A stretch of 64,000 nt of DNA from Lysinibacillus pakistanensis (GTDB taxonomy: Bacteria > Bacillota > Bacilli > Bacillales_A > Planococcaceae): assembly GCF_030123245.1 (NCBI RefSeq), contig NZ_CP126101.1, forward strand, positions 3,408,501-3,472,500. The letters are read 5' to 3'. Of this stretch, positions 10,521 through 19,496 are shown piece after piece. How positions within the stretch are numbered: the first letter of the stretch is position 1; the number at the start of each line of letters is the position of its first letter. The position numbers were made by a program, and so were the translations under genes. The notes under the pieces were generated by a model. The model searched no databases. It saw only the letters and a program-made list of their open reading frames with translations, and had not been told where the DNA came from.

Positions 10521-11039
10521 ATGGTATTTCGACCACCCTATCAGTTTCCCATGTATCCCGGCGGCATGAGAATGCCCATGCAAATGCCCATGCAAATGCC
10601 AATGCCAATGCCACCACAACAAATGTCACCGCAGTCCTTTTTTCCTCCTGGAGGCTTCCCAGTTCAACCACGAATTCCGGGTGGCCTTCCAATGTCTAGT
10701 GGAATAGGAAGTTTTGGAGGGCAAATGCCGATGCCGCCAGTTCAGGGAGCCTCTAAAATCGGCTCATTTTTAGAACAAGCAAATAGCTTGTTTAATTCAG
10801 CCAAAACCTATACACCCTATATACAGCAAGCGATGCCTATGGTAAAAAATATTCCTTCCCTATTAAAATTGTATAAAGGGTTTCAAGGTCTTCCGTCTGC
10901 GAAAGAAGGGGCCTCTAAAGCAACAGCAAGTGAAGGAGCAGGTTCTACAAAAAGTGCAAGGTCTTCTCGACCAAATGCATCGTTCACTGCACCAGATCCA
11001 ATTCCATCCAAACCACGTATTTTCCAGCCACCTATGTAG
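10521..11039 (+). CDS. yqfQ: YqfQ/VrrA-like protein with Met-Pro-Gln repeats
   Basis: A 172-residue protein. The first 75 residues are rich in Met, Pro, Gln and Gly, including PMQMPMQMPMPMPPQQM near 19-35. A more ordered segment follows (about 80-125: KIGSFLEQANSLFNSAKTY...LLKLYKG), then a low-complexity Ser/Ala tail. The ordered part and the position directly before ispH match YqfQ of B. subtilis, the family that includes the variable-repeat VrrA of B. anthracis. AAAGGAG lies 7 nt before the ATG. The function is not established; YqfQ is thought to be spore-associated. The tandem CAAATGCCCATG-type codons make this a likely length-variable locus. Confidence 0.75.
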   Translation: MVFRPPYQFPMYPGGMRMPMQMPMQMPMPMPPQQMSPQSFFPPGGFPVQPRIPGGLPMSSGIGSFGGQMPMPPVQGASKIGSFLEQANSLFNSAKTYTPYIQQAMPMVKNIPSLLKLYKGFQGLPSAKEGASKATASEGAGSTKSARSSRPNASFTAPDPIPSKPRIFQPPM

Positions 11040-11112
11040 ATGAACGTTTCTTTGTATTCATCGTCCCCGTCCGTTATAATGTAGGTAGGTAAGCTTGAAA
11101 GGAGTCACAACC

Positions 11113-12081
11113 ATGCAAGTATTAAAAATTAATCCACGTGGCTATTGCTACGGTGTTGTTGATGCGATGGTTATCGCGCGTAACGCCGCACTCGATAAAA
11201 CATTACCAAGACCTATCTACATTTTAGGGATGATTGTGCATAATAAACATGTCACAGATGCCTTTGCAGAGGATGGCATCATCACATTAGATGGTGATAA
11301 TCGTTTAGAAATCATAAAACAGGTTGAAACTGGCACTGTTATTTTCACAGCGCATGGCGTTTCACCTGAAATTCGTGAAATTGCGAAGCAAAAAGGTTTA
11401 GTATCCATTGATGCTACATGTCCTGACGTAACCGTTACCCACGATTTAATTCGTGAAAAATCAGCACAAGGCTACGATATTATTTATATTGGTAAAAAAG
11501 GACATCCCGAACCTGAAGGAGCAATCGGCGTTGCACCGGAGCATGTACATTTAGTGCAATCTTCCAACGATATTGATGCATTGCATTTATCGAATGATAA
11601 ATTACTAGTAACCAATCAAACTACTATGAGTCAATGGGATGTTGCTCATTTAATGGATAGTTTAAAAGAAAAATTCCCACATATTGAAGTGCATAAAGAA
11701 ATTTGTTTAGCAACACAGGTACGTCAAGAAGCAGTCGCTAAACAAGCAGGGGAAGCCGAATTACTTATTGTTGTTGGTGATCCAAAATCCAATAACTCAA
11801 ATCGTTTAACGCAGGTGTCTGTTGAAATCGCAGGGACACCATCCTATCGAATTGCAGATGTTTCTGAGCTAAAAGTTGAATGGTTATCAGGCATTAATAC
11901 CGTTGCTGTCACAGCAGGTGCTTCGACGCCTACACCGATTGTCAAAGAGGTCATTTCATTCCTTGAGCAGTACGATGAACATGATGACACTACACACATC
12001 ATTAAACGTACAGTTACATTAGATAAAATTTTACCAAAAATCAAGACACCAAAGCCTGTAGAAAAAATTATGCCCTACTAA
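11113..12081 (+). CDS. ispH: 4-hydroxy-3-methylbut-2-enyl diphosphate reductase
   Basis: IspH catalyses the last step of the MEP isoprenoid pathway, reducing HMBPP to IPP and DMAPP with a [4Fe-4S] cluster. The three cluster cysteines sit in [16 protein letters not shown] and [22 protein letters not shown] and [13 protein letters not shown] ([10 protein letters not shown]) active-site patterns are present. I place the start at the ATG at 11113 (322 residues, [10 protein letters not shown]) because AAAGGAG lies 8 nt upstream; the TTG at 11095 precedes that site. It follows yqfQ by 73 nt, and a strong terminator follows. Confidence 0.97.
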   Translation: MQVLKINPRGYCYGVVDAMVIARNAALDKTLPRPIYILGMIVHNKHVTDAFAEDGIITLDGDNRLEIIKQVETGTVIFTAHGVSPEIREIAKQKGLVSIDATCPDVTVTHDLIREKSAQGYDIIYIGKKGHPEPEGAIGVAPEHVHLVQSSNDIDALHLSNDKLLVTNQTTMSQWDVAHLMDSLKEKFPHIEVHKEICLATQVRQEAVAKQAGEAELLIVVGDPKSNNSNRLTQVSVEIAGTPSYRIADVSELKVEWLSGINTVAVTAGASTPTPIVKEVISFLEQYDEHDDTTHIIKRTVTLDKILPKIKTPKPVEKIMPY

Positions 12082-12089
12082 AATACTTA

Positions 12090-12123
12090 AAACCTGATTG
12101 CCTAAACACAATCAGGTTTTTTT
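12090..12123 (+). terminator. Intrinsic terminator of ispH
   Basis: AACCTGATTG and CAATCAGGTT pair across an 8-nt loop, followed by a T-rich tail. It also separates ispH from the converging dctR gene. Confidence 0.9.
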
Positions 12124-12126
12124 CTA

Positions 12127-12828
12127 TTACTTACTAAAATAATAATTGATAGGTCGACCAATCCCTCCATAATGCACATCCATCGTAATCTCTTCTTGCT
12201 TCTCTAAATAATCTAAATATCTCCGAGCTGTAACCCGTGCAATGCCCACACCACTTGCAACTTCTTCAGCCGAGGCTCCCTCTACAGTATGCAAATAGTG
12301 CACAACTTTTTCGAGTGTTGCTCGATTAAAACCCTTTGGTAAGTTTTTTTCAACATGTATCATAGATGGTTGCTCAGCTTCTTTTTGCCCACCCTGATAA
12401 TGGAATAACTGATCAAGTTCTCCCTGTGTTAGCTCACGCTCTTTTTGCATTTGTTTTTTAAAACGCAAATAATTTTCAAGGGTTCCTTGCACGCGTTCAA
12501 ACGAAAAGGGTTTCATTATATAATCGAAAACTCCTAGATGCAGGATCTGTTTCACCGTTTTCATATCATTTGCAGCAGTTACAGTAATAACATCCACTGG
12601 CAATTTAAGTTCACGTATTTTTCGCAAACTTGTAATCCCATCCTGCTCTGGCATAAAAATATCCATGAATACTAAATCAGGTACAAGCTTACGTATTTGA
12701 GCTATTCCCTCGATACCGTTCGAGGCTTGACCTATCACCTCAAACCCCGCTACCTTTTCAATAAATTGACGATTCACCTCTCGCACCATCGGATCATCCT
12801 CTATTAAAAGCACCCTTATCTGTGTCAC
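12127..12828 (-). CDS. dctR: C4-dicarboxylate response regulator DctR
   Basis: CitB/DcuR-type response regulator. Counted from the GTG start, the receiver has E10, D11, D12 and phospho-acceptor Asp56 (VFMDIFMPEQDG). The C-terminal region contains a helix-turn-helix (YLHTVEGASAEEVASGVGIARVTARRYLDYL). The GTG at 12828 is chosen because GGAGGG lies about 6 nt upstream. It follows dctS, and together they should activate the dicarboxylate transporter gene dctP, as in B. subtilis. A citrate or malate regulator of the same family is the alternative, but the linked dctB and dctP genes favour DctR. Confidence 0.88.
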   Translation of the reverse strand: MTQIRVLLIEDDPMVREVNRQFIEKVAGFEVIGQASNGIEGIAQIRKLVPDLVFMDIFMPEQDGITSLRKIRELKLPVDVITVTAANDMKTVKQILHLGVFDYIMKPFSFERVQGTLENYLRFKKQMQKERELTQGELDQLFHYQGGQKEAEQPSMIHVEKNLPKGFNRATLEKVVHYLHTVEGASAEEVASGVGIARVTARRYLDYLEKQEEITMDVHYGGIGRPINYYFSK

Positions 12829-12877
12829 TGTCAACCCTCCATACACTAAAATTTCATTACTTTTTTAATAGGCGACT

Positions 12878-14479
12878 TTAAGAATAATAAAATGTTATCA
12901 AAAAGCTGGTTCCTTTATGAGGCTCACTAGTAACCTCAATATCCCCCTGCCCCTTGTGTACAATTTCTTGAATTAAATACAGGCCAATTCCTCGCCCTTT
13001 TTTCTCTTTTGTCGAAAAGCCATTATCAAAAATATGTGCCCTTACCTCTTCTGTCATGCCTATACCATTATCTGTGACTAAAATTGCCAATACATCTTCA
13101 TCCTCATCAACAGATACATGCACAATTTTTTCATCAAGTTGTGTATCTTTTAATGCATCAAAGGCATTTTCGATTAAATTGCCAAATAAAATGACAAAAT
13201 CATGATGGTCTAAATTTTTTGGAAATACCGTCAGATGACTTTCTCGATCTATCTCCAACCGGATTCCCTGCTCCTTTGCATAAGAAATTTTACTAAGTAG
13301 TAAGCCTGAGATATTTTCATTTTTTATTCGTTCATTTAAGAAATTTGTAATTTCATCATGTTCTTCCTTCACTTGTGTTAAATAAGAAAGTGCCTGTTCA
13401 TGATGTCCGAGCTGTAAAAGTCCTGCAATGGTGTGTAATTTATTTTTATGCTCATGAGTTTGTACACGCAATGCTTGTACAAATGCCTTTACACCGGTTA
13501 ATTCCTCCGCAAGCTTTTTCACTTCTGTACGATCCTTAAACATGGCCACAGCTCCAACTGTTTTTTCATTGACTTGTATTGGAATACGATTACTCATAAT
13601 ACTGTGTCCATTAATATAAAGCTCACGATTGAAAAGTGGCTGATCAAGCTCCAGAATTTCTGGTAAGCGTGTGTCAGGTAATACCTCATAAATTTTCTTT
13701 CCAATTAATGTTGACGGTTGTTCATAAACCCCTAATATATCACATGCTTTTTCATTAAATATGGTAATCGTTAAATCGTTATCTATTGCAATAATTCCTT
13801 CATGCATGGCATTAAAGGTTTCTGTTCGCTCCACATACATTTTAGCTATTTCATGCGGCTCTAACCCGAACATTTGCTTTTTCATATGAAGCCCTAAATT
13901 ATGGGCACCCCATGCACTAAATAGAAGGGACAAGAAAATTGTAATAATTAACTCCTTTTGGATAGATTGTAGTAATTCTGCAATCGTTAAAACACTATAC
14001 CCTACAATTACAACACCTACTTGCTTACCCTCACTACTCATAATAGGTACAAATGCTCGTACCATATCGCCATACTCTCCATGTGCAATTGATGTATAAT
14101 AATGTTCAGAAAAGGCGGCATTTAAATCTCCGGATTGCGAAATTTGGCCAATTTCCTCTGAAATCGGATGTGAATATTTGCGTCTTTGCATATCTAGAAC
14201 AACTATATATTGTGCACCATTTATATCCCGGATTTCCTCTACAATAGGATTAATATGCGTTGTTGCCTCATTAAAATCACGGCTAGTAATATACGTTTTT
14301 AATTCAGGAAGCTGTGATACAGTTTTTGCCACAAGCAATGCCTGATTTCCAAGCTTATCCTTCTGCTCATTCATCACGAATCCTAGCAAAAATGTACCAC
14401 CAATACTAAAGGAAAGCATGAGAATAAAAAAAGTCAGAGACATGATTTTTCTTCTCATTGACAGCTTTTGAAATTTCAA
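12878..14479 (-). CDS. dctS: C4-dicarboxylate sensor histidine kinase DctS
   Basis: A 533-residue DcuS/CitA-type kinase. Order: membrane helix (about 15-37), extracellular PDC/Cache sensor (about 40-172), second membrane helix (about 173-195), cytoplasmic PAS domain (about 215-320), a histidine domain of the QTHEHKNKLHTIAGLLQLG type, and an ATPase domain with ENAFDAL, DNGIGM and GRGIGLYL. It starts at TTG with GGGAGG about 10 nt upstream. It is divergent from dctB, with 93 nt of shared promoter region. In B. subtilis DctS works as one sensing unit with DctB and the transporter; the gene arrangement here supports the same. Confidence 0.9.
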   Translation of the reverse strand: MKFQKLSMRRKIMSLTFFILMLSFSIGGTFLLGFVMNEQKDKLGNQALLVAKTVSQLPELKTYITSRDFNEATTHINPIVEEIRDINGAQYIVVLDMQRRKYSHPISEEIGQISQSGDLNAAFSEHYYTSIAHGEYGDMVRAFVPIMSSEGKQVGVVIVGYSVLTIAELLQSIQKELIITIFLSLLFSAWGAHNLGLHMKKQMFGLEPHEIAKMYVERTETFNAMHEGIIAIDNDLTITIFNEKACDILGVYEQPSTLIGKKIYEVLPDTRLPEILELDQPLFNRELYINGHSIMSNRIPIQVNEKTVGAVAMFKDRTEVKKLAEELTGVKAFVQALRVQTHEHKNKLHTIAGLLQLGHHEQALSYLTQVKEEHDEITNFLNERIKNENISGLLLSKISYAKEQGIRLEIDRESHLTVFPKNLDHHDFVILFGNLIENAFDALKDTQLDEKIVHVSVDEDEDVLAILVTDNGIGMTEEVRAHIFDNGFSTKEKKGRGIGLYLIQEIVHKGQGDIEVTSEPHKGTSFLITFYYS

Positions 14480-14572
14480 GATGTAAACGCCTCCCTCTAC
14501 CTATATTTTAGCTTACTTCATATGTTAGAATAACAAAAACATCAGAAAATACGAATTAATTGGGTGTAATCG

Positions 14573-15619
14573 ATGAAAAAATTTATTATTGGAACAATAA
14601 CAACCGTTTTACTATTAACAATCGCGATTGGTGTACAACAAGGTCTACTATTCGCCAACCCTCTTCCCTACGACGATGAACAAAAAGGCTTGGATACACA
14701 AATTACTATCCATTTAAGTCACGTAGTAGCAGAAAATACGCCGAAGGGACAAGCTGCAAGTAAATTTGCAGAACTTGTTGAGGAAAAAACAAATGGTGAG
14801 GTTAAGGTACACGTCTACCCAAACTCCTCCTTGTTTAATGATGAAAATGAATTTCAAGCATTACAAAATGGAGAAGTAGAAATGATTATCCCTACTTTCT
14901 CTAAAATGACAACCTATGTTCCAAACTGGCAGGTTCTAGATTTACCCTATCTTTTTAATACGGATGAAGAAGTCCATAAAGTTCTTACTGGCTCAATTGG
15001 TGAGCAGCTTTTAAATGAGCTCGAGCCCTTTCAAATAAAGGGGCTTAGCTTTTGGCATAATGGCTTTAAGCATTTAACCTCTGTTGATTATCCTATTCAT
15101 ACATTCGAGGATTTAAAAGGCTTACGTGTCCGAACAATGCCAAGTAAAACACTTGAGAGGCAATTTGAGGCAGTTGGAGCAACACCTATTCCAATTTCCT
15201 TTAGTGAGGTTTTTACGGATCTAGAATCACATGCCATTGATGCACAGGAAAATACAGCGTCTAATATTTATTCTAAAGGCTTTTATAAGGTACAAAAACA
15301 TATGACATTAACAAAGCATGGGATTTTAGGGTATGCTGTTCTCATGAATGAAAATTTTTGGAAATCACTACCTGTGAAGTTTCAAAAGCAGATTATGGAG
15401 GCTATGAAGGAAACGACAGACTGGCAATTTGAACAAGCCGTTATGATGAATGACAAAGATTTACGAAAGCTAGAGCAGCAAGAAGGCTTTGAAATTTTCA
15501 CGATGAGTAGTGAGGAACGTCAACGATTTAAAGAAAAGCTTGCACCTGTCTATGACTTTTATAAAACCAATATACAAAATGACGATGTCTTATCGAGAAT
15601 TGAGAAAATTTCTCCTTAA
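14573..15619 (+). CDS. dctB: Dicarboxylate-binding protein DctB (TRAP DctP family)
   Basis: Extracytoplasmic solute-binding protein of 348 residues with an N-terminal signal/anchor helix (about 4-28) and no lipobox cysteine. DctP-family features: LSHVVAENTPKGQAA near the mature start; the carboxylate-binding arginine region GLRVRTMPSKTL; the VGATPIPISFSEVF segment. No TRAP membrane subunits lie nearby. Instead the gene is divergent from dctS and followed by a symporter gene, matching the B. subtilis arrangement in which DctB is a sensory co-receptor. It likely binds succinate, fumarate or malate. Confidence 0.88.
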   Translation: MKKFIIGTITTVLLLTIAIGVQQGLLFANPLPYDDEQKGLDTQITIHLSHVVAENTPKGQAASKFAELVEEKTNGEVKVHVYPNSSLFNDENEFQALQNGEVEMIIPTFSKMTTYVPNWQVLDLPYLFNTDEEVHKVLTGSIGEQLLNELEPFQIKGLSFWHNGFKHLTSVDYPIHTFEDLKGLRVRTMPSKTLERQFEAVGATPIPISFSEVFTDLESHAIDAQENTASNIYSKGFYKVQKHMTLTKHGILGYAVLMNENFWKSLPVKFQKQIMEAMKETTDWQFEQAVMMNDKDLRKLEQQEGFEIFTMSSEERQRFKEKLAPVYDFYKTNIQNDDVLSRIEKISP

Positions 15620-15640
15620 ATACTTTTGTTCATTAATGAT

Positions 15641-15668
15641 AAACCCTTACAAATCGTGAGGGTTTTTT
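15641..15668 (+). terminator. Intrinsic terminator after dctB
   Basis: AAACCCTTAC and GTGAGGGTTT pair (one G-U) across a 5-nt loop, followed by a T-rich run. It makes dctP a separate transcription unit. Confidence 0.85.
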
Positions 15669-15761
15669 CTTTTGTATTATAATAGTTTCCTCAATTTCAA
15701 ATCTACTATAAAACAGCTATTAATCCTTGCAAACACTGGTTTCATACACTCTTCAACTAAG

Positions 15762-15779
15762 AATGAACAAAATGAACAA
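15762..15779 (+). promoter_or_regulatory. Tandem AATGAACAA repeat, possible DctR site
   Basis: AATGAACAA occurs twice head-to-tail at 15762-15770 and 15771-15779. This is about 45-62 bp before the dctP -10 box, a usual place for an activator. Assignment to DctR is inference. Confidence 0.4.
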
Positions 15780-15823
15780 TAGAAACATTACGGACATAAA
15801 AGCTATTGTCGGAAAATTTCAGC

Positions 15824-15850
15824 TATGATAACCACATGAAAGCGTTCACA
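15824..15850 (+). promoter_or_regulatory. dctP -10 box and CcpA (cre) site
   Basis: TATGAT (15824-15829) is a likely -10 box without a recognisable -35. TGAAAGCGTTCACA at 15837-15850 fits the 14-base cre consensus TGWAANCGNTNWCA at every position. It begins at about the transcription start, where bound CcpA would block expression when preferred sugars are present. Confidence 0.8.
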
Positions 15851-15883
15851 CAATATTCACTAATGTTGTAGGGGGGAAACTTA

Positions 15884-17146
15884 ATGCGTATAAATTTTAA
15901 AAACTTAACCATACAAGTATTAATAGCTATTGTACTAGGTATTATTGTCGGTGCAACGTTCCCAGAGTTTGGAGCGAAGTTGAAAATACTAGCCGATATT
16001 TTTATTAAATTAATTAAAATGCTAATAGCTCCTATTATTTTCTTAACAGTTGTTATTGGAATTGGTAGTATGGGTGATGTAAAAAAGGTTGGGAAAATCG
16101 GCGGGAAAGCCTTAATTTATTTTGAAATCGTCTCTACTTTTGCACTTGCGATTGGCTTACTCGTTGTCAATATTGTACAGCCTGGTAAGGGCTTTAATAC
16201 AGCTGCTGCAAACGCCGCAGATGTGTCTCAATATACACAACAGGCAGCTGCCACGGAGCATGGCTTCAGTGCATTTATTATGCAAATTATTCCTGATAAT
16301 GTTGTTGGTGCCCTTGCAAACGGTGAATTACTACCAGTCCTGTTCTCAGCAGTTTTATTTGGGCTAGCTGCTGCTGCGATTGGTGAGCCAGCAAAACCTG
16401 TTATTAAATTTTTTGAACAAGTCGCAGATATTTTCTTTAAAATTGTCAATATGGTCATGAAAATTTCCCCTATTGGTGCATTTGGTGCCATGAGCTATAC
16501 TATCGGAAATTTCGGTATTAAATCACTTGGAAACTTAGGGTTTTTAATGCTGTCTGTTTATATCACGATGTTTATTTTTATCGTTGTCATTATCGGTCTA
16601 ATTACACATTATTTTGGCTTTAGTATTTTTAAATTTATCAAATATCTTAAAGATGAAATTTTTATTGTTATTGGAACATCATCATCAGAGTCAGCATTAC
16701 CTTCAATGATGCGTAAGCTAGAAAACTATGGCTGCTCCAAGCAAGTAGTTGGTCTTGTTGTACCAACAGGGTATTCCTTTAATTTAGATGGTACGTCTAT
16801 TTACTTATCCATGGCAGCAATATTTATCGCTCAAGCTTATGGCGTGGAATTAGATATTTGGCATCAAATTACCCTATTAACCATTTTAATGCTGACATCT
16901 AAAGGAGCCGCTGGTGTAACAGGCTCTGGCTTTATTACGCTCGCAGCAACTCTAGCAGCATTCCCTATGATCCCAGTAGAAGGGATTGCATTGTTAATCG
17001 GTGTCGATCGTTTTATGTCAGAGGCTCGTGCCGTAACAAACTTAATTGGTAATGGTGTTGCAACAGTTGTTGTTTCAAAAATGGAAAAAGAATTCGATCC
17101 AGAGCAAGAAAAACGCGCTCTTGCAGGTGAAGTAACTATTCAATAA
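15884..17146 (+). CDS. dctP: C4-dicarboxylate:cation symporter DctP (DctA family)
   Basis: A 420-residue member of the dicarboxylate/amino acid:cation symporter (DAACS) family with about eight membrane helices and two re-entrant hairpins. Signature segments: GTSSSESALPSMM (hairpin 1), the VPTGYSFNLDGTSIYLSMA motif, and VDRFMSEARAVTNLIGN. The arginine in the last motif is typical of C4-dicarboxylate carriers as opposed to some glutamate carriers. A strong GGGGGG-type ribosome site precedes the ATG. The dct regulators beside it and the upstream cre site fit import of succinate, fumarate and malate. Confidence 0.92.
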   Translation: MRINFKNLTIQVLIAIVLGIIVGATFPEFGAKLKILADIFIKLIKMLIAPIIFLTVVIGIGSMGDVKKVGKIGGKALIYFEIVSTFALAIGLLVVNIVQPGKGFNTAAANAADVSQYTQQAAATEHGFSAFIMQIIPDNVVGALANGELLPVLFSAVLFGLAAAAIGEPAKPVIKFFEQVADIFFKIVNMVMKISPIGAFGAMSYTIGNFGIKSLGNLGFLMLSVYITMFIFIVVIIGLITHYFGFSIFKFIKYLKDEIFIVIGTSSSESALPSMMRKLENYGCSKQVVGLVVPTGYSFNLDGTSIYLSMAAIFIAQAYGVELDIWHQITLLTILMLTSKGAAGVTGSGFITLAATLAAFPMIPVEGIALLIGVDRFMSEARAVTNLIGNGVATVVVSKMEKEFDPEQEKRALAGEVTIQ

Positions 17147-17150
17147 GATC

Positions 17151-17405
17151 AATTATGCCTCGGCATAATTGCGTCTGGAATCGTCTTTGTGCTTAGGCCT
17201 GCGTGATGCAGGTCAGTTAGCCGTTATCGCATGGATGCGATGATTTTAGGCTAACATCCTTTATTAACTCCTTTCCGATTCCTTGACATCCGCCGGAGGC
17301 TTTATCTTCATTCAGTAGGAGTTTGGATACCCACTAAAAAGGAACCAAAGCCACATTCATCTCACCATCTGTAGAGGTGGGAGGCTTCTGCTGAATGAAG
17401 ATAAA
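17151..17405. repeat. Structured intergenic repeat element
   Basis: This gene-free stretch after dctP is full of hairpins. AATTATGCC/GGCATAATT lies at 17151-17170. Perfect 15-bp arms beginning TTTATCTTC (17301-17315 and 17391-17405) enclose an inner CCCAC/GTGGG helix. The first 35 bases resemble 33503-33537 downstream of glyS, so it looks like a dispersed element. No reading frame is supported. Confidence 0.6.
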
Positions 17406-17406
17406 A

Positions 17407-17452
17407 AGCTGACCATCGATGTAATTCTCACGTCAATGGTCAGCTATTTTTT
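17407..17452 (+). terminator. Intrinsic terminator
   Basis: AGCTGACCAT (17407-17416) pairs with ATGGTCAGCT (17436-17445) and is followed by a T-run. It ends transcription about 260 nt after dctP. Confidence 0.8.
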
Positions 17453-17554
17453 ATTTCCTTGTTCTTCTTACCTGTTATGTCAAAATAATTTTTATAAAAT
17501 ATTGAAACCTAGGATTCGACTTCCCCGTATAATACAGTAGATTGGAGGCTTTTT

Positions 17555-18091
17555 ATGGCTACATTTACACTTACCTTTCCGAAAGCATTCGAAAGTTTTA
17601 CATATATCCCTATTATTAATGAACAAAATGAAACAGTATGTGTATTGCAAAAGGTTGACCGTTCAACCGTTGGAAAAGTTATCAATGCTGTTATGCTAGT
17701 AGCTGCACAGCAATCTTTACCACATCATTATGAAACACGCACTACCTTAGGAGCACCTCTTTTTCAAGTGCAATCAACTCTCTTAACGAAGGGGGTTAGC
17801 CATCAACTGGTGATGCCAGATGGAACAACCCTACCAATTCAACGCAAGACCGTGCAGCTACTTGAATCCTCCTATTCATTTACAATGGACGGACTCGTTT
17901 TCCGCTTTGAAAAGGATTTTACATCAACTGCCTACCTATATTGCAATGATGAAAAAATAGCAAGCGCCAGTAATATAGAAACGGAACTCGTGCGTACTGG
18001 GATAGCTTTTAAACTTTTTGACTCAGATGATACGCTATTTGTCGCTTTACTAGCAACTCTTTATCAGACATTGTTCTTATTAAATAAATAA
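17555..18091 (+). CDS. Unknown protein, possibly tubby/LURP-like fold
   Basis: A 178-residue soluble protein without a signal peptide or strong membrane helix. TTGGAGG precedes the ATG at a good distance. Alternating short beta-rich segments (TLTFPKAFESFTYIPIINEQ, YSFTMDGLVFRFEKDF, TAYLYCNDEKIASAS) recall the beta-barrel proteins of the tubby C-terminal-like or LURP-one group. This resemblance is a weak impression, and no catalytic motif is visible. It stands alone between dctP and a 59-residue gene. Confidence 0.7.
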   Translation: MATFTLTFPKAFESFTYIPIINEQNETVCVLQKVDRSTVGKVINAVMLVAAQQSLPHHYETRTTLGAPLFQVQSTLLTKGVSHQLVMPDGTTLPIQRKTVQLLESSYSFTMDGLVFRFEKDFTSTAYLYCNDEKIASASNIETELVRTGIAFKLFDSDDTLFVALLATLYQTLFLLNK

Positions 18092-18251
18092 AATAGATAA
18101 GGAAGCTTCAAAAGCACTTTACACGCTAGAATTGTTCCTGATATTCCGGAACACGAAATAAATTCGCTTTGTTTTGACTATTTTATACAGCCCCTTGAAA
18201 ATAGGAGTACACTTAAAGAGTAGTTTTACTTTACTTTTGGAGGGGTTTCAT

Positions 18252-18431
18252 ATGGATTCAAAAGCTGCAGACATTAAAAATTTAATGACTTTAAATCTTC
18301 TTGTTCAAATCTTAGAGGAACGTGGCATTATGACTGATCGCGAGTTAAAAGAACGTCTTACAAATAACGTTAAGCTTTCCTCTATGGATACCGATTTAAA
18401 AGAAAAAGTCATTGAAGAAATCAAACATTAA
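18252..18431 (+). CDS. Small charged helical protein of unknown function
   Basis: A 59-residue protein starting MDSKAADIKNLMTLNLL. I chose the ATG at 18252 because TTGGAGGGG lies about 8 nt upstream; a longer frame from 18174 has no ribosome site. The sequence is predicted mostly helical and is rich in Lys, Glu and Asp (LVQILEERGIMTDRELKERL), resembling a small winged-helix or coiled-coil adaptor. A hairpin follows the gene. I do not recognise the family. Confidence 0.7.
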   Translation: MDSKAADIKNLMTLNLLVQILEERGIMTDRELKERLTNNVKLSSMDTDLKEKVIEEIKH

Positions 18432-18449
18432 TGGGTAATAAGTCAAAGG

Positions 18450-18492
18450 GAGTAGCTCTAAGCACTAAGAATACTTAAGCTACTCTCTATTT
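18450..18492 (+). terminator. Hairpin after the 59-residue gene
   Basis: GAGTAGCT (18450-18457) pairs with AGCTACTC (18478-18485), followed by TCTATTTTA. The 20-nt loop and weak T-run lower confidence. Confidence 0.55.
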
Positions 18493-18569
18493 TAATCAAT
18501 TTCAACCTATATTTTATGTTATATTAAGAGAATCTATTTAGCATGATTAAAACAGATTTTATTCATAAA

Positions 18570-19403
18570 TTAGGAATGCTCAATTTCAGAAGTACGCTTA
18601 TTCATATATTTTTGGCTAGTCACTCTTTTATTTAATATAAACAAGTATGTAATTAGAATTAGATTAACAATTAAGACGATAATACTGCCTTCAATTTTAT
18701 AGATGCCTCCTGATATTAATGGATTTCCTTGAAAAGTACTGTTTAAGAGATTTGGATAATCGCTTGCCAAAGAAACACCGCCAAATATTATGGCTCCAAT
18801 GGTATTCCAAATGAAATGGGCAATTATTGGTGCTACTATTGTGCCTGTGTATTCTAATAGTTATGTCACAAGTATACTCACTGAAACAACATTCAGCACA
18901 GGGATAATACCGGCTTCAAATGCTCCACCATGCATCGCAGAAAATAAAATAGTAGTACAGACGGTTGCCACAGTTACATTATATTTTTGCTTCCATAATT
19001 GATATAGATAACCCCTCATCAACAATTCCTGCATTACAGAATTCAATAATGATGCGAAAATCCAAATCCAAACGTAATCAATCATGTTTTGGCCCTGTAT
19101 CTGCATTGTCTTTGTAAGTAAAAGGATAGCTATCACGCTACCGAACCATAAGACACCTATACCAACACCTATTAGAGAATTTTTAAAGAATCTTGAGGCT
19201 AGGGGGATCTTAATTTTACCCTTTTCTATTAAAGAAACAAAAATAATAGACAATAAACATACTAGAGCAAGTGGTGCGAATTCCTACCATAATCGTAATA
19301 ATGCCTGATTATTTGTTTGAATATCGGGTGCAAAAGAAATTTAAATTGCCCATCCAACAAAAAAGATAATTGTTTTTAAAATTGTACTTACTAATTTTTT
19401 CAA
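18570..19403 (-). pseudogene. CPBP-family intramembrane protease, broken by three in-frame stops
   Basis: One continuous reading phase runs from a TTG at 19403 (GGAGAG upstream, LKKLVSTILKTIIFF) to the stop at 18570. It is interrupted by TAA at 19341-19343, TAG at 19284-19286 and TAA at 18861-18863. The pieces together form a CPBP (Abi) membrane protease of about 277 residues: QELLMRGYLYQLW carries the glutamate/arginine motif, FSAMHGG the first histidine motif, and APIIAHFIWN the second. The family processes membrane proteins or acts in bacteriocin immunity. Three separate stops argue for decay and not a single reading error. Confidence 0.85.
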
Positions 19404-19496
19404 TATTGATTTCTCTCCGATAACTGTGTAAATTATTGAATTTATATATTAATGCTATTTTCAACTGTACATCCAACGGAGTTAAGTGGTACAACT

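Noticed and set aside
19309..19494. A 61-codon minus frame upstream of the CPBP gene
   Set aside because: It overlaps the CPBP start in another phase; the CPBP phase gives family sequence and this one does not.
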